Shown here piece after piece: positions 22,752 through 32,444 of a DNA stretch of 64,000 bases (positions are counted from its first letter, which is position 1; each line of letters begins with the position of its first letter). A program made the position numbers and the translations under genes. The notes below the pieces were generated by a model, which was not told the DNA's origin, did no database searches, and saw nothing but the letters and a program-made list of their open reading frames with translations. The DNA is from Verrucomicrobiota bacterium (GTDB lineage: Bacteria; Verrucomicrobiota; Verrucomicrobiia; Opitutales; UBA953), in assembly GCA_030830965.1 (NCBI GenBank), contig JAURLX010000004.1, positions 1 through 64,000 of the forward strand, read 5' to 3'.

Positions 22752-24593
22752 ATGTCCGCCGACCTCCCTGTCCTCGTCCACTGGATCCTCTTCCTGCCCC
22801 TCGGGGCGGCGGCGCTGCAGGCCCTCCTGCTCCGCCGGCAGGGCGCCCTCGCCTCGTGGCTCTCCACCGGCGCGGCGTTCGTCGGCGCGGGTCTCGCCCT
22901 GCGCATCCTGCTGACCTCGGAGGCCGACGTGCGCTGGCACGCCGAGCTCGCCCGTCTCGGCGAGATCTCGGTCGGCGTCGGCTACCTCGTCGACGCCCAT
23001 GCGCGCCTGATGCTCTTCGTCGTCACCTTCGTCGGGGCCCTCATCCACCTCTTCTCCGTCGGCTACATGGCCGACGACGGCGCGCGCGGCCGCTTCTTCG
23101 CCGGACTTTCCGTATTCATGTTCTCGATCCTGGGGATCGTCGTGGCGGACAACCTGCTGATGACCTTCGTCTTCTGGGAGCTCGTGGGCTTCAGCTCCTA
23201 CATGCTGATCGCACACTACTTCGACCGCGACTACGCCGCGGCCGCGTCGCGCAAGGCCTTCGTCGTGAACCGCGTCGGGGACCTTGGCTTCATCCTCGGC
23301 CTCGCCTTCTGCCTCTCCCGGTTCGGCACCCTGCAGTTCGAGGAGCTCCGCGCCCTCTCCCCCGCCGGCGGCTGGCCCTTCGCGCTCGGCGCGCTCCTCG
23401 CCTGCGGCTTCGTCGGCAAGTCCGCGCAGTTCCCCCTGCATGTCTGGCTGACCGACGCCATGGCCGGCCCGACGCCCGTCTCCGCCCTGATCCACGCCGC
23501 GACGATGGTCGCCGCAGGCGTCTACTTCATGGCGCGGATCTTCTTCCTGCTCGACCCGTCGCTCCTGCAGATCGTCGCCGTCTCCGGCGCGGGCATGGCC
23601 GCGCTGGGCGGCCTCTGCGCGCTGGCCCAGACCGACATCAAGAAGTCGCTGGCCTACTCGACCCTCGCGCACCTCGGCATCATGGCCTGCGCGCTCGGGC
23701 TCGGCCGTCCCGAACTCGCGCTGCTGCACATGGCGATGCACGCCTTCTTCAAGGCCACGCTCTTCCTCGGGGCCGGCTCGGTGATCCACGGGTGCCATCA
23801 CGAGCAGGACATGCTGAAGATGGGCGGGCTGCTGCGGAAGATGCCTGTCACCGCGGCGGCCTTCATCGCGGCCACGCTCTCCAACTGCGCCGTGCCGTTC
23901 CTCGCCGGATGGTATTCCAAGGACGCCGTCATCGAGGCGGCCTTCCATTCCGGCCGCGTCGCCGAGGCCGCCCTGCTCTCCGTCGCCGCGGTCGCCACGT
24001 GCCTCTACAGCGCGCGCATGATCCGCCTGGTCTTCCTCGGGACGCCCGCCTCGGAAGAGGCCTCCCACGCCCATGAATCGCCCTGGACGATGACCCTGCC
24101 GCTCGTGGTGCTGGGCCTCGGCTACTCGGTCTTCGGCGGCATGCTCGCGACGGCGATGGTGCCCGCCTCCGCGCTCTCGACCGTGGCCGGGCCGCTGGGC
24201 GCGATGACCTTCCACGCCGCGGCCCCGGCGACCGTCGTCGGGCTGGCCGCGCTCGTCCTCGGCGTCCTCGCCCTGAGGTTCTACACCGCGGAGCCCGGGC
24301 GTGACGCCCTGCGCGACCGCATGCCGCGCTTCTACGCCCTGCTCGAGCACCGCTGGATGGACGGACTCTACCGGTGGTACGTCGACTCCGTGCAGCGCCG
24401 CGTCGCCGAACTCGTCGCCTTCCTGGACCTGCTGCTGATCAACGGCGTCCTCGTGCGCTGGGTCGGCGCCGGCATCCCCGCCCTGCTCGGGTTCCTCTCC
24501 GGACGCGCCTTCCACGGCGGGCAGGCCCGCGCGTACGCGGCGTGGACCGCGGCCGGCGTGATCTTCATCGCCTGGATCCTCATCGCCCGCTGA
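22752..24593 (+). CDS. nuoL: NADH-quinone oxidoreductase subunit L
   Basis: FFAGLSVFMFSILGIVVADNLLMTFVFWELVGFSSYMLIAHYF...KAFVVNRVGDLGFILGL...VGKSAQFPLHVWLTDAMAGPTPVSALIHAATMVAAGVY. Confidence 0.96.
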   Translation: MSADLPVLVHWILFLPLGAAALQALLLRRQGALASWLSTGAAFVGAGLALRILLTSEADVRWHAELARLGEISVGVGYLVDAHARLMLFVVTFVGALIHLFSVGYMADDGARGRFFAGLSVFMFSILGIVVADNLLMTFVFWELVGFSSYMLIAHYFDRDYAAAASRKAFVVNRVGDLGFILGLAFCLSRFGTLQFEELRALSPAGGWPFALGALLACGFVGKSAQFPLHVWLTDAMAGPTPVSALIHAATMVAAGVYFMARIFFLLDPSLLQIVAVSGAGMAALGGLCALAQTDIKKSLAYSTLAHLGIMACALGLGRPELALLHMAMHAFFKATLFLGAGSVIHGCHHEQDMLKMGGLLRKMPVTAAAFIAATLSNCAVPFLAGWYSKDAVIEAAFHSGRVAEAALLSVAAVATCLYSARMIRLVFLGTPASEEASHAHESPWTMTLPLVVLGLGYSVFGGMLATAMVPASALSTVAGPLGAMTFHAAAPATVVGLAALVLGVLALRFYTAEPGRDALRDRMPRFYALLEHRWMDGLYRWYVDSVQRRVAELVAFLDLLLINGVLVRWVGAGIPALLGFLSGRAFHGGQARAYAAWTAAGVIFIAWILIAR

Positions 24594-24595
24594 CC

Positions 24596-26116
24596 ATGGC
24601 CGCCCTTCCCGCCCAACTCCTGCAGGCCGTCGTCGCCACGCCCGTCGCGACGGGCCTGCTGCTCATCGCCGGCCGCAGGCTGCCGCGCGCGCTCGGCGAC
24701 TGGATCGCGCTCGCAGGCTTCGTCCTGCCGGCGGCGCTCGCGCCCTGGCTGCTTCTGACGTGGACCGACCTCTCAATCCCCCCGGAGGCCTTCCGCTCCG
24801 GAGGGCCCTGGGGGTTCGGCCTCTCCCTCAACGGCTTCAGCGCGCCGCTGCTGGCCATGACCTCGATCGTGGGGCTCGCGGCCGGCATCAAGGCGATGAC
24901 GCAGGACGTCGAGGCGCGTCACGCCTACCTGGGCCTGCTGCTGTTCATGCTGGGCGGCACGCTGGGCGTCTTCGCCACCGACCACGTCGTCGGCTTCTAC
25001 TTCTTCCACGAGTTCGCGCTCATCCCCACCTTCATCCTCACGCTCTTCTGGGGCGGCGAAGGCCGGCGGCCGGCGGCGATGCAGATGGCGATCTACCTGA
25101 CCGTGGGCGCGATGGCCTCGCTGGCCGGCATCCTCCTCGCCGTCGACGCCGCAGGCCTCGATTGGGCCGGAGCCACCTTCGAAGGCGTGGCCGACGCGCT
25201 GCTCGCCAAGGGGGCCCCGCGTGCCGCCGGGGCGCTGACGCTCTTCGGCCTCGGCACCTTGGCCTCGCTCTTCCCGTTCCATTCCTGGGCCGCATCCGGG
25301 TACTCGGCGGCGCCCACCCCCGCCGCGATGCTCCACGCAGGGGCGCTGAAGAAATTCGGCCTCTACGGCCTGGCGCTGCTCGGCCTCACCTCCCTGCGCG
25401 TGACCGAGGGCGCGCTCGGCGGCTGGCTGCTCTGGCTTGCCCTGGGCAACACCGTGCTGATCGGTCTCGTCTGCTTGACCCAGGTCGACCTCAAGCGCCT
25501 CGTCTCGTGGAGCTCGGTGGCGCACATGGGTCCGGTGTTCCTCGGCCTGTGGGTCGCGGGCGCCCGCGGCTCCGCCTCGGGGCTCGACGCCGCGGTCCTC
25601 CTGATGACCGCGCACGGGCTCTCCTGCGCCGCGCTGTTCCTGCTCTCCAACGACGTGCGCGTCCGCGCCGGCTCCTACCGTTTCGAGGAGATGGGCGGAC
25701 TCGCCTCCCGCGCGCCGGTGCTGGCCGCCATGTTCGTGGCCGCCTCGATGGCCTCCCTCGGCCTGCCCGGCTTCGGCAACTTCTGGGGTGAGATCGGCGT
25801 CTTCCTCTCCCTGCGGGCGGAGCCGCTCTGGATCCAGGCGCTCGCCGCCTCCACGGTGGTCATCACCGCGGTCTACACCCTGCGCGCCGTCGCGGCCGCG
25901 TTCTTCGGACCTGAGTCCGCGGCGTTGGCGCGACGGGCGGAGGCCGCGCCGTTCGGAGACATCGGCTGGACCTCGCGTCTGGCCGCCGGACTGCTGCTGG
26001 CCGCCCTCGTCGCCGTCGGCTTCATGCCCTCCCTTGTGACCGACTCCACCAACCGCGTCTCCGCTGACGTCGTGAAGTACGCGCGTCCCGCGGCCAAGAC
26101 CCCCTCCGCCCGATGA
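24596..26116 (+). CDS. nuoM: NADH-quinone oxidoreductase subunit M
   Basis: FFHEFALIPTFILTLFWGGEGRRPAAMQMAIYLTVGAMASLAGI...FPFHSWAASGYSAAPTPAAMLHAGALKKFGLYGL; in-frame ATG at 24596. Confidence 0.94.
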   Translation: MAALPAQLLQAVVATPVATGLLLIAGRRLPRALGDWIALAGFVLPAALAPWLLLTWTDLSIPPEAFRSGGPWGFGLSLNGFSAPLLAMTSIVGLAAGIKAMTQDVEARHAYLGLLLFMLGGTLGVFATDHVVGFYFFHEFALIPTFILTLFWGGEGRRPAAMQMAIYLTVGAMASLAGILLAVDAAGLDWAGATFEGVADALLAKGAPRAAGALTLFGLGTLASLFPFHSWAASGYSAAPTPAAMLHAGALKKFGLYGLALLGLTSLRVTEGALGGWLLWLALGNTVLIGLVCLTQVDLKRLVSWSSVAHMGPVFLGLWVAGARGSASGLDAAVLLMTAHGLSCAALFLLSNDVRVRAGSYRFEEMGGLASRAPVLAAMFVAASMASLGLPGFGNFWGEIGVFLSLRAEPLWIQALAASTVVITAVYTLRAVAAAFFGPESAALARRAEAAPFGDIGWTSRLAAGLLLAALVAVGFMPSLVTDSTNRVSADVVKYARPAAKTPSAR

Positions 26117-27624
26117 CGACCATGTCCGCCGGCATCGACCTCGCCTTCAAGTCGCTCGCGCCGCGCGCGTCCGACTGGGCCGCGATCCTGCCCGAGCTCG
26201 GCGTGGCCGCGCTCTCGCTCTTCGCCCTTCTGCAGGCCATGGTGGTCCCCGCCCGCCTGCGCTGGCTCATCCCGGCGACCGCCCGGGCCGGGCTAGTACT
26301 CGTCGCCGTCATGGCCGTCACGGGCGACGGGGGCGTCGTCCGGCCCGCCGACGAAGCCCTCTTCGGCGGCCTGCTCCGGCACAACCTGCCGATGGCGGGA
26401 GTACGCCTGGTGTTCCTCTCCTCCGCGCTGCTCACCAGCCTGATGGCGGGGCGCTTCCTCGCCGCGCGCGGAGCCGGGCTGGCGGACTACCACCACGTGC
26501 TGCTCGTCGTGACGGCGGCCTTCATGCTGCTCGTGCAGTCCGACCACTTCGTGCCGTTCTTCGTCTCCCTCGAGACGGCCGCCGTCGGGCTCTACGTGCT
26601 CGTCGGCTACCTGCGTCGCAGCGAAGCCTCGCTCGAGGCGGGCGTGAAGTTCCTGGTCGCGGGCGGACTGAGCTCGGCGTTCCTGCTGATGGGCATGGTG
26701 CTCGTCTACGGCACGCTCGGCGGCCCCGGCGCAGGCGACTCGCTCTCGTTCCCGGCGATCGCCCGGGCCCTCGCCGCCGGCAAGGGCACCGTCCTCACCC
26801 TTGCGGGTGCGGCCATGATCGTTGGCGGGGCCGCCTTCAAGCTCGGCGCGTTCCCCTTCCACTCCTGGATCCCGGACGTCTACCAGGGCGCGCCGACCCC
26901 GACCACCGCCTACCTCGCGACGGCCTCCAAGGCCGCCGGGGCGCTCTCGCTCCTCCTGCTCGTGACCGGACCTTTCGCGCCTCTTGCGGCCAAGGTCGCC
27001 CCCGCCCTCGCCGGGCTGGCCCTGCTCACCCTGCTCGCAGGCAACCTGGCCGCGCTGGCCACGGCCGACATCAAGCGCGCGCTGGCGCTCTCCGGCGTCT
27101 CCCATGCCGGCTTCCTGCTCGCCGCGATCACGGCGGCGGTGGCCAGGACGGACGCGGAGGCTTTCAGCTACCCGGCCGAGAACGTGGTGGTGCTCTACCT
27201 GCTCGCTTATGTGGCGGGGACTTTCCTCACCCTGCATTCGCTCTCCGCGGTGCCGGCGAGGGAGGACCACGAACGGCCTTTCATCTCCCTGCGCGGCCTG
27301 ATACGCCGCTCCCCGGCGGCGACGGCGGGACTCTGCTTCGGCGTCGGCTCGCTGGCGGGCGTACCGCCCTCGGTCGGCTTCGTCACCAAGCTGCTCGTGC
27401 TCGCGCTGCTCGTGAAAGCCGGCCTCTGGTGGGTACTCGGGGCCGCCCTCGTCGGCGTCGCGATCAGCATCCATTACTACTTCGGCATCCTCCGGGAGGC
27501 GGTCTCCCGTCCCGGCGAGGACCGCGAGGACGCCGCCCCGCTCGAGGTCGGCGCGGTCTCGCGCTTCATCATCGGAGCCCTCTCGCTCAGCACACTGGCC
27601 GCCGGGGTCTTGATCCTGCTCTGA
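26113..27624 (+). CDS. nuoN: NADH-quinone oxidoreductase subunit N
   Basis: VGLYVLVGYLRRSEASLEAGVKFLVAGGLSSAFLLMGMVLVYGTLGG...GAAFKLGAFPFHSWIPDVYQGAPTPTTAYLATASKAAG; overlaps nuoM stop. Confidence 0.94.
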   Translation: MTTMSAGIDLAFKSLAPRASDWAAILPELGVAALSLFALLQAMVVPARLRWLIPATARAGLVLVAVMAVTGDGGVVRPADEALFGGLLRHNLPMAGVRLVFLSSALLTSLMAGRFLAARGAGLADYHHVLLVVTAAFMLLVQSDHFVPFFVSLETAAVGLYVLVGYLRRSEASLEAGVKFLVAGGLSSAFLLMGMVLVYGTLGGPGAGDSLSFPAIARALAAGKGTVLTLAGAAMIVGGAAFKLGAFPFHSWIPDVYQGAPTPTTAYLATASKAAGALSLLLLVTGPFAPLAAKVAPALAGLALLTLLAGNLAALATADIKRALALSGVSHAGFLLAAITAAVARTDAEAFSYPAENVVVLYLLAYVAGTFLTLHSLSAVPAREDHERPFISLRGLIRRSPAATAGLCFGVGSLAGVPPSVGFVTKLLVLALLVKAGLWWVLGAALVGVAISIHYYFGILREAVSRPGEDREDAAPLEVGAVSRFIIGALSLSTLAAGVLILL

Positions 27625-27627
27625 CCG

Positions 27628-28575
27628 TCAGCCGCCCCTTCCCCGCCCGCGCGGGTGATGGCGGCGATGGGAGTCCGCCAGGGCCGAGCGTTCGACGGAG
27701 GCGTAGATCTGGGTCGTGGAGATGTCGGCATGGCCGAGCATCTCCTGGATCGAACGCAGGTCGGCCCCGCCCGCCAGCAGGTGCGTGGCGAACGCATGCC
27801 GGAGCAGGTGGGGCTTGACCGGAGCGTCGACCCCGGCGCGGCGCGCCGCGGCGCGGACGCCCAGCCAGAAGGTCTTGCGGGAGATCGCCACGCCTCGGGC
27901 GCTGAGGAAAAGCGCGCTGCCCGTGCGCGGTCCGGCCAGTGCCGGACGCGCGTCCTTCAGGTAGCGGGCCAGCGCGCGGAGCGCCAGGGCCCCTACCGGC
28001 ACGACGCGATCCTTCGAGCCCTTGCCGCGCACCCGGACGAGCGCCTCACGCTCGTCGACGGACTGGAGCTCGAGGCCGCAGAGCTCCGAGACGCGCAGGC
28101 CGGAACCGTACATCAGCTCGAGCATGGCGCGGTCGCGCAGCCCTTGGGGAGTCCGTTCGTCGGGCGCGGTCATGATGCGCGCGGCGTCCTCGGGCGAGAG
28201 CCGGCCGGGCAATCCGCGCCGGAAGCGCGGTCCCCGGGCCAGTTCGGAGAAGTCGTCGCGCCTGAGGCCGGTGCGCACGAGCTGGGCGGAGAACGACCGG
28301 ACGGCGGACAGACGGCGAGCGAGCGAGGCCGGCGCGTGGCCCCGTCGGCCCATCGAGCGCACCCATGACTCGAGATCCGCCAGCGTCACATCCGGCCAGC
28401 CGGCCCGACCGGCCCGGCCGCAGTGACGGGCGAACTCGGTCAGGTCCGACTCGTAGGCGGAGACGGTCAGGCGGGAGAGCCCCCGCTCCAGCGCAAGGTG
28501 GGCGAGGAACGCCTCCAGCGGCTCGGAAAGCCCGGCCGGCGCCGCCGGCGCACGTGGTTTCGCTCTTTTCGGCAT
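27628..28575 (-). CDS. xerD: Tyrosine recombinase XerC/XerD-like
   Basis: FLAHLALERGLSRLTVSAYESDLTEF...LMYGSGLRVSELCGL...VKPHLLRHAFATHLLAGGADLRSIQEMLGHADISTTQIYASV; R..HxxR..H..Y catalytic residues. Confidence 0.9.
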   Translation of the reverse strand: MPKRAKPRAPAAPAGLSEPLEAFLAHLALERGLSRLTVSAYESDLTEFARHCGRAGRAGWPDVTLADLESWVRSMGRRGHAPASLARRLSAVRSFSAQLVRTGLRRDDFSELARGPRFRRGLPGRLSPEDAARIMTAPDERTPQGLRDRAMLELMYGSGLRVSELCGLELQSVDEREALVRVRGKGSKDRVVPVGALALRALARYLKDARPALAGPRTGSALFLSARGVAISRKTFWLGVRAAARRAGVDAPVKPHLLRHAFATHLLAGGADLRSIQEMLGHADISTTQIYASVERSALADSHRRHHPRGRGRGG

Positions 28576-28623
28576 CCTTCATCAGTATTGCCCCGCCTTC
28601 CGCGGAGTCCATAAGGTTCGGGC

Positions 28624-29949
28624 ATGCCGAGCCCGCGCGAACGCGCCATGAAACCGACGGACCTGCGGGGAATCCTCCGCTACGTCCCGATGTTCCGCGA
28701 CCATGTCTTCGTGGTCGCGGTCGACGGCTCGGTCGTGGCCCACGAGAACTTCCTCAACATCGTGACCGACATCGCGGTGCTGCGCAGCCTCTCGATCAAG
28801 GTCGTCCTCGTCCACGGCATCGGCCACCAGCTGGTCGGGCTGGCGGGCGAGCACAACATCGCGCTCTCCGACGTGCAGGGCGAGGGCGTGACGGACGCCT
28901 CGACGATGTCGCTGGCCCGCGAGGCCTCGGCCCTCGTCTCGCAGACGGTGCTGGAGGCGCTCTCGCAGGCCGGGCTCCGCTGCGCCATCACCAACGCCGT
29001 GCGTTCGACCAAGGTCGGCGTCATCCGCGGCAAGGACCACCTCTACACCGGCAAGGTCGAGAAGGTGGACGCGACGCTATTCAAATCGATGCTCTCCCAG
29101 GACGTGCTGCCGCTCGTCACGCCGATCCTCTGCGACCGCGAGGGGCTCTCCCTCCGCGTGAACAGCGACCACCTGGCCATGGAGCTGGCGACGGCCCTCG
29201 GGGCCTCCAAGCTGATCTACCTCACGCCCTTCCCGGGCCTGCAGGTCGACGGCCAGGTGCAAGTCAATCTGCCGGAGGACGACCTCAAGCGCCTCCTCGC
29301 CGACAAGACGGCGAAGCTCGACCCCCGCGTCCGGAGCAAGGCCGTCCAGGCCGCGAAGGCCCTGGACCAGGACGTCCCCCGGGCGCACCTCCTCGACGGA
29401 CGCGTCTTCGGCTGCCTTCTGACCGAGATCTTCGACAAGGTCGGCCTCGGCACGATGATCCACGCCAACGACTACGACCGCATCCGGCAGGCCAGGAAGA
29501 AGGACGCCCAGGCGCTCTACAACCTCTCCAAGCATGGGGCCCGGTCGGAGGCCCTGGTCTCGCGGACGCGTCAGCAGATCGAGCAGTCCATCGGTCAGTT
29601 CTACGTCTACGAGATCGACGACAGCATCATCGGCTGCGCCTCGCTGCGCCCCTACGGCGACGGCAAGGTGATGGAGCTCGGCGCGGTCTACGTGCAGCCC
29701 TTCTACCACGGCCGCGGGGTGGGCCGAAAACTGGTCGAGTTCGCGAAGCGGCGCGCCAAGCAGATGGGCGCCAGGAAGCTGCTGGCGCTGACGACGCAGA
29801 CGCAGGGCTTCTTCCAATCCGCCTGCGGCTTCGTGACGGCCTCCGCCAAGGACCTCCCCGCGGAACGCCGCACCGAGCTCAAGAGCAGCGGGCGGAACTC
29901 CCTGGTGCTCTCCTTCCCGCTCTCCCGGCTCTCGGATTCGGTCCGCTGA
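28624..29949 (+). CDS. argA: Amino-acid N-acetyltransferase (N-acetylglutamate synthase); start possibly 28648
   Basis: Amino-acid-kinase-like domain (VVLVHGIGHQLVGLAGEH...VTDASTMSLAREA) plus GNAT domain (ELGAVYVQPFYHGRGVGRKLVEFAKRRAKQMGARKLLALT). Confidence 0.9.
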   Translation: MPSPRERAMKPTDLRGILRYVPMFRDHVFVVAVDGSVVAHENFLNIVTDIAVLRSLSIKVVLVHGIGHQLVGLAGEHNIALSDVQGEGVTDASTMSLAREASALVSQTVLEALSQAGLRCAITNAVRSTKVGVIRGKDHLYTGKVEKVDATLFKSMLSQDVLPLVTPILCDREGLSLRVNSDHLAMELATALGASKLIYLTPFPGLQVDGQVQVNLPEDDLKRLLADKTAKLDPRVRSKAVQAAKALDQDVPRAHLLDGRVFGCLLTEIFDKVGLGTMIHANDYDRIRQARKKDAQALYNLSKHGARSEALVSRTRQQIEQSIGQFYVYEIDDSIIGCASLRPYGDGKVMELGAVYVQPFYHGRGVGRKLVEFAKRRAKQMGARKLLALTTQTQGFFQSACGFVTASAKDLPAERRTELKSSGRNSLVLSFPLSRLSDSVR

Positions 29950-29950
29950 G

Positions 29951-30889
29951 TCAGGCCTTGCGGCTGAAGAACCCGCGCTGCTTCTCGGTCACGGGCCGTC
30001 CCATTCGCTCCAGCAACGAGAGGAAATCGTCCCAGACGGTCCGCTTGGCGGCGTCCGACGGATTGTGGAGCAGGTAGTTGGGATGGAAGGTGGGTAGGAG
30101 CGGAAGACCGGCCACCGAGGTCCACTTGCCGCGCACCTCGTTCATCTTCACGGCCGAACCGACGAGCGCCTCCATCGCGACCGCGCCCAGCCCCACCACC
30201 GCCTTGGGCGAGACGGCCGCGATCTGGGCGAGCAGATAGGGCCGGTTGAAGGCCAGCTCCCGCGAGGTCGGGGCGCGCTTGATGAACTCGGAGGCGGACT
30301 CGGGGCGCCAGCCCATCGCAGGCAGGAGCATCACCTCCTTCTCCTGGATGCCGGCGGCGGCCAGGATCTTGCGCAGCAGAGCGCCCGAGTCTCCGCAGAA
30401 AGGCGCGCCCGCGCGGATGTCCTCGGCCGAAGGCGCCTCGCCCACGAATACGATCTCGGCGTCAGCCGGCCCCTGACCGAGCACCGGAGCCGTCCCCGGC
30501 CTGAGATGCCGGGCGGTCTCGGGGCAGGCCAGGATGCGCTCCCGAATCCAGCGAAGACGCTCCTCCTTCGTGCCGGGAGGCAGGTCGAACCGGGGCGGTT
30601 CGGCGACCGAGATCTCCTTCGAAGCCTCCGCAGCCACGGGACGGGCACGCGAAGGCTTGGAGCCGGCCGAGCCCGAGGAGGAATGCCCCGGAGCCCTGGA
30701 GACCCGGCCGCCGCCCTCGGCGGTCGGGACCGGAGCCGCGGGTCGTGAAGGCTCGGCCGGGACGGCGCCGGCGAGGGAGCGCAGCAGATGCAGCGACTCA
30801 TCCGAAACCTTCACGTACTTCTCCCCCTCCGCCTTGCGGAGACGCAGCTCCTCGAGCAGCGCTTCCAATGCCTCGGCGGGGTCCATCAC
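29951..30889 (-). CDS. Uracil-DNA glycosylase family 4-like protein
   Basis: GPADAEIVFVGEAPSAEDIRAGAPFCGDSGALLRKILAAAGI...AVVGLGAVAMEALVG...LLPTFHPNYLLHNPSDAAKRTVWDDFLSLLERM; canonical Fe-S cysteines largely absent. Confidence 0.82.
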   Translation of the reverse strand: MMDPAEALEALLEELRLRKAEGEKYVKVSDESLHLLRSLAGAVPAEPSRPAAPVPTAEGGGRVSRAPGHSSSGSAGSKPSRARPVAAEASKEISVAEPPRFDLPPGTKEERLRWIRERILACPETARHLRPGTAPVLGQGPADAEIVFVGEAPSAEDIRAGAPFCGDSGALLRKILAAAGIQEKEVMLLPAMGWRPESASEFIKRAPTSRELAFNRPYLLAQIAAVSPKAVVGLGAVAMEALVGSAVKMNEVRGKWTSVAGLPLLPTFHPNYLLHNPSDAAKRTVWDDFLSLLERMGRPVTEKQRGFFSRKA

Positions 30890-31165
30890 GACTCATCGAC
30901 ATTCGTCCGGAAACCCGGGTCAACCCGCAATCCCGAGGGGTTTTCCCGACCTAAGGGCGTTTTCTGGGAGAAACCCCCGATTGTGAATAAACTTGCCACT
31001 CGGACGGCGGCATACCTAATGACGGCTCAGGTTCAGTCCCTGAAATAACCAATATAAGGGGCTGACCCCGCAAGAATCCGGTGAGTTGACGGTCGTAAGA
31101 CGGCAAATCGAAATCCGAAGGTCGGAAACGGGCAATGCGGCGTAGGTAAGAAAACAAAGCAAAAC

Positions 31166-31603
31166 ATGGATAACAAACTGTTCGTAGGCAATCTGGCTTG
31201 GGCTTCGACCGAGGCCGACATCCGGGCTCACTTCTCCCAGGCGGGAGAGGTCGTTTCCGTCGAAGTGATGATGGACAAGTTCACGGGACGTCCCCGTGGC
31301 TTCGCCTTCGTCACGATGGGTAACGCCCAGCAGGCTCAGGACGCGATCGCCAAGACTGAAGGCGTCGAGTTCATGGGTCGTCCCCTGAAGGTCAACGTGG
31401 CCCGTCCCCGTGAGGAGCGTCCCTCCTTCGGCGGTGGCGAGCGTCGCGGCGGCTTCGGCGGCGGCGAACGCGGCGGCTTCGGCGGCGGCGGACGCGGCGG
31501 CTTCGGCGGCGGCGAACGTCGCGGCGGCTTCGGCGGTGGCGGACGCGGCGGCTTCGGCGGAGATCGCCGTGGCGGCTTCGGCGGCGACCGTGGCGGCTAC
31601 TGA
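31166..31603 (+). CDS. RRM RNA-binding protein with RGG/FGG glycine-rich tail
   Basis: KLFVGNLAWASTEADIRAHFSQAGEVVSVEVMMDKFTGRPRGFAFVTM (RNP2 and RNP1), then GGGERRGGFGGGERGGFGGGGRGGFGG tail. Confidence 0.95.
   Translation: MDNKLFVGNLAWASTEADIRAHFSQAGEVVSVEVMMDKFTGRPRGFAFVTMGNAQQAQDAIAKTEGVEFMGRPLKVNVARPREERPSFGGGERRGGFGGGERGGFGGGGRGGFGGGERRGGFGGGGRGGFGGDRRGGFGGDRGGY
31431..31600 (+). repeat. Imperfect tandem repeats encoding RGGFGG/GGERRGGF units
   Basis: Repeated ggcggcttcggcggcggcgaacg-like units in the 3' part of the RRM gene. Confidence 0.85.
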
Positions 31604-31625
31604 GACCCGTCTCCGATGACTCACC

Positions 31626-31653
31626 GGGGCGCCTCCAGGCGCCCCTTTTTTTT
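31626..31653 (+). terminator. Rho-independent terminator of the RRM gene
   Basis: ggggcgcc-tcca-ggcgcccc followed by tttttttt. Confidence 0.9.
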
Positions 31654-31720
31654 GCCGACTGGCCGTGCTTGTGCGCCGGTTCGGCATGGACATCCTTCCT
31701 CGGATGAAAGGCCGGTCGTG

Positions 31721-32440
31721 ATGTGCCGCCGGGCGATGATCTGGCTGACCGGATGTGGCGCGGTGGCCGGCGCCGCATGGCTTTGGCTCAGGCCGGCGCC
31801 CAGCCGGCTCTCCGTTTCCGGCCCCGCCGAGGCCTACGGGATGGCCGACCCTTCCGCCGCAGCGCGCACGCGCTCCGGCAGAACGGTCCTAGACGCGCTG
31901 GTGCGTTTCGCTCCGGCCGAAGGACAGGGTCGGCTCCGTCCCCTGCTTGCGAACGGCTCGCCGCGGGCCGATTTCGCCTTCGCTCCCGGCCGCAAGGCCG
32001 TGACGGCGGCCGTGCACGGCCAACCGGCGCCAGAGCCCGCGCTGACCCTCCCCTCCGAGGCGGTGCTGCAAGGACGAGGCGTGGACGACTGTTTCCTACT
32101 CATGCGATTCGAGCCGGCCTCGGGCCTGCTCGATGCGCCGGCCCGGCGCCGATGGATGGGCGGGGCGCTCGCCGAGGCCGTGCGCGAGGCGCGCTCCGCC
32201 ACCGTGGCCGTCGGAGAAGAATCCCCTCCGGCCCGCACCGTGGCGACCATCGCGCTGGAGTTCGCCGACGGCGCCCGGGCGGAGGCGGCGCTGCGCCGCC
32301 TCACGTCCTCGCCCCCCGACGGATCGCCGGTCACCTTCACCGCCACGCCTGGCGCGGCCACGAGCAGCCGCCTCAGCGGCCTGGTCGTGATCCGCCTCGA
32401 GGCCGATGTACGGCTCGTGAACGCCTCCCTCGGCCGCTGA
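31721..32440 (+). CDS. Hypothetical protein with N-terminal hydrophobic segment
   Basis: MCRRAMIWLTGCGAVAGAAWLWLRPAPSRLSV...; no recognised domain; ORF fills the space before hisI. Confidence 0.55.
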   Translation: MCRRAMIWLTGCGAVAGAAWLWLRPAPSRLSVSGPAEAYGMADPSAAARTRSGRTVLDALVRFAPAEGQGRLRPLLANGSPRADFAFAPGRKAVTAAVHGQPAPEPALTLPSEAVLQGRGVDDCFLLMRFEPASGLLDAPARRRWMGGALAEAVREARSATVAVGEESPPARTVATIALEFADGARAEAALRRLTSSPPDGSPVTFTATPGAATSSRLSGLVVIRLEADVRLVNASLGR

Positions 32441-32444
32441 CCCT

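Noticed and set aside
31431-31600. Repeat array resembling CRISPR or satellite DNA
   Set aside because: Repeats are in frame and encode the RGG/FGG tail of an RRM protein; no spacers.
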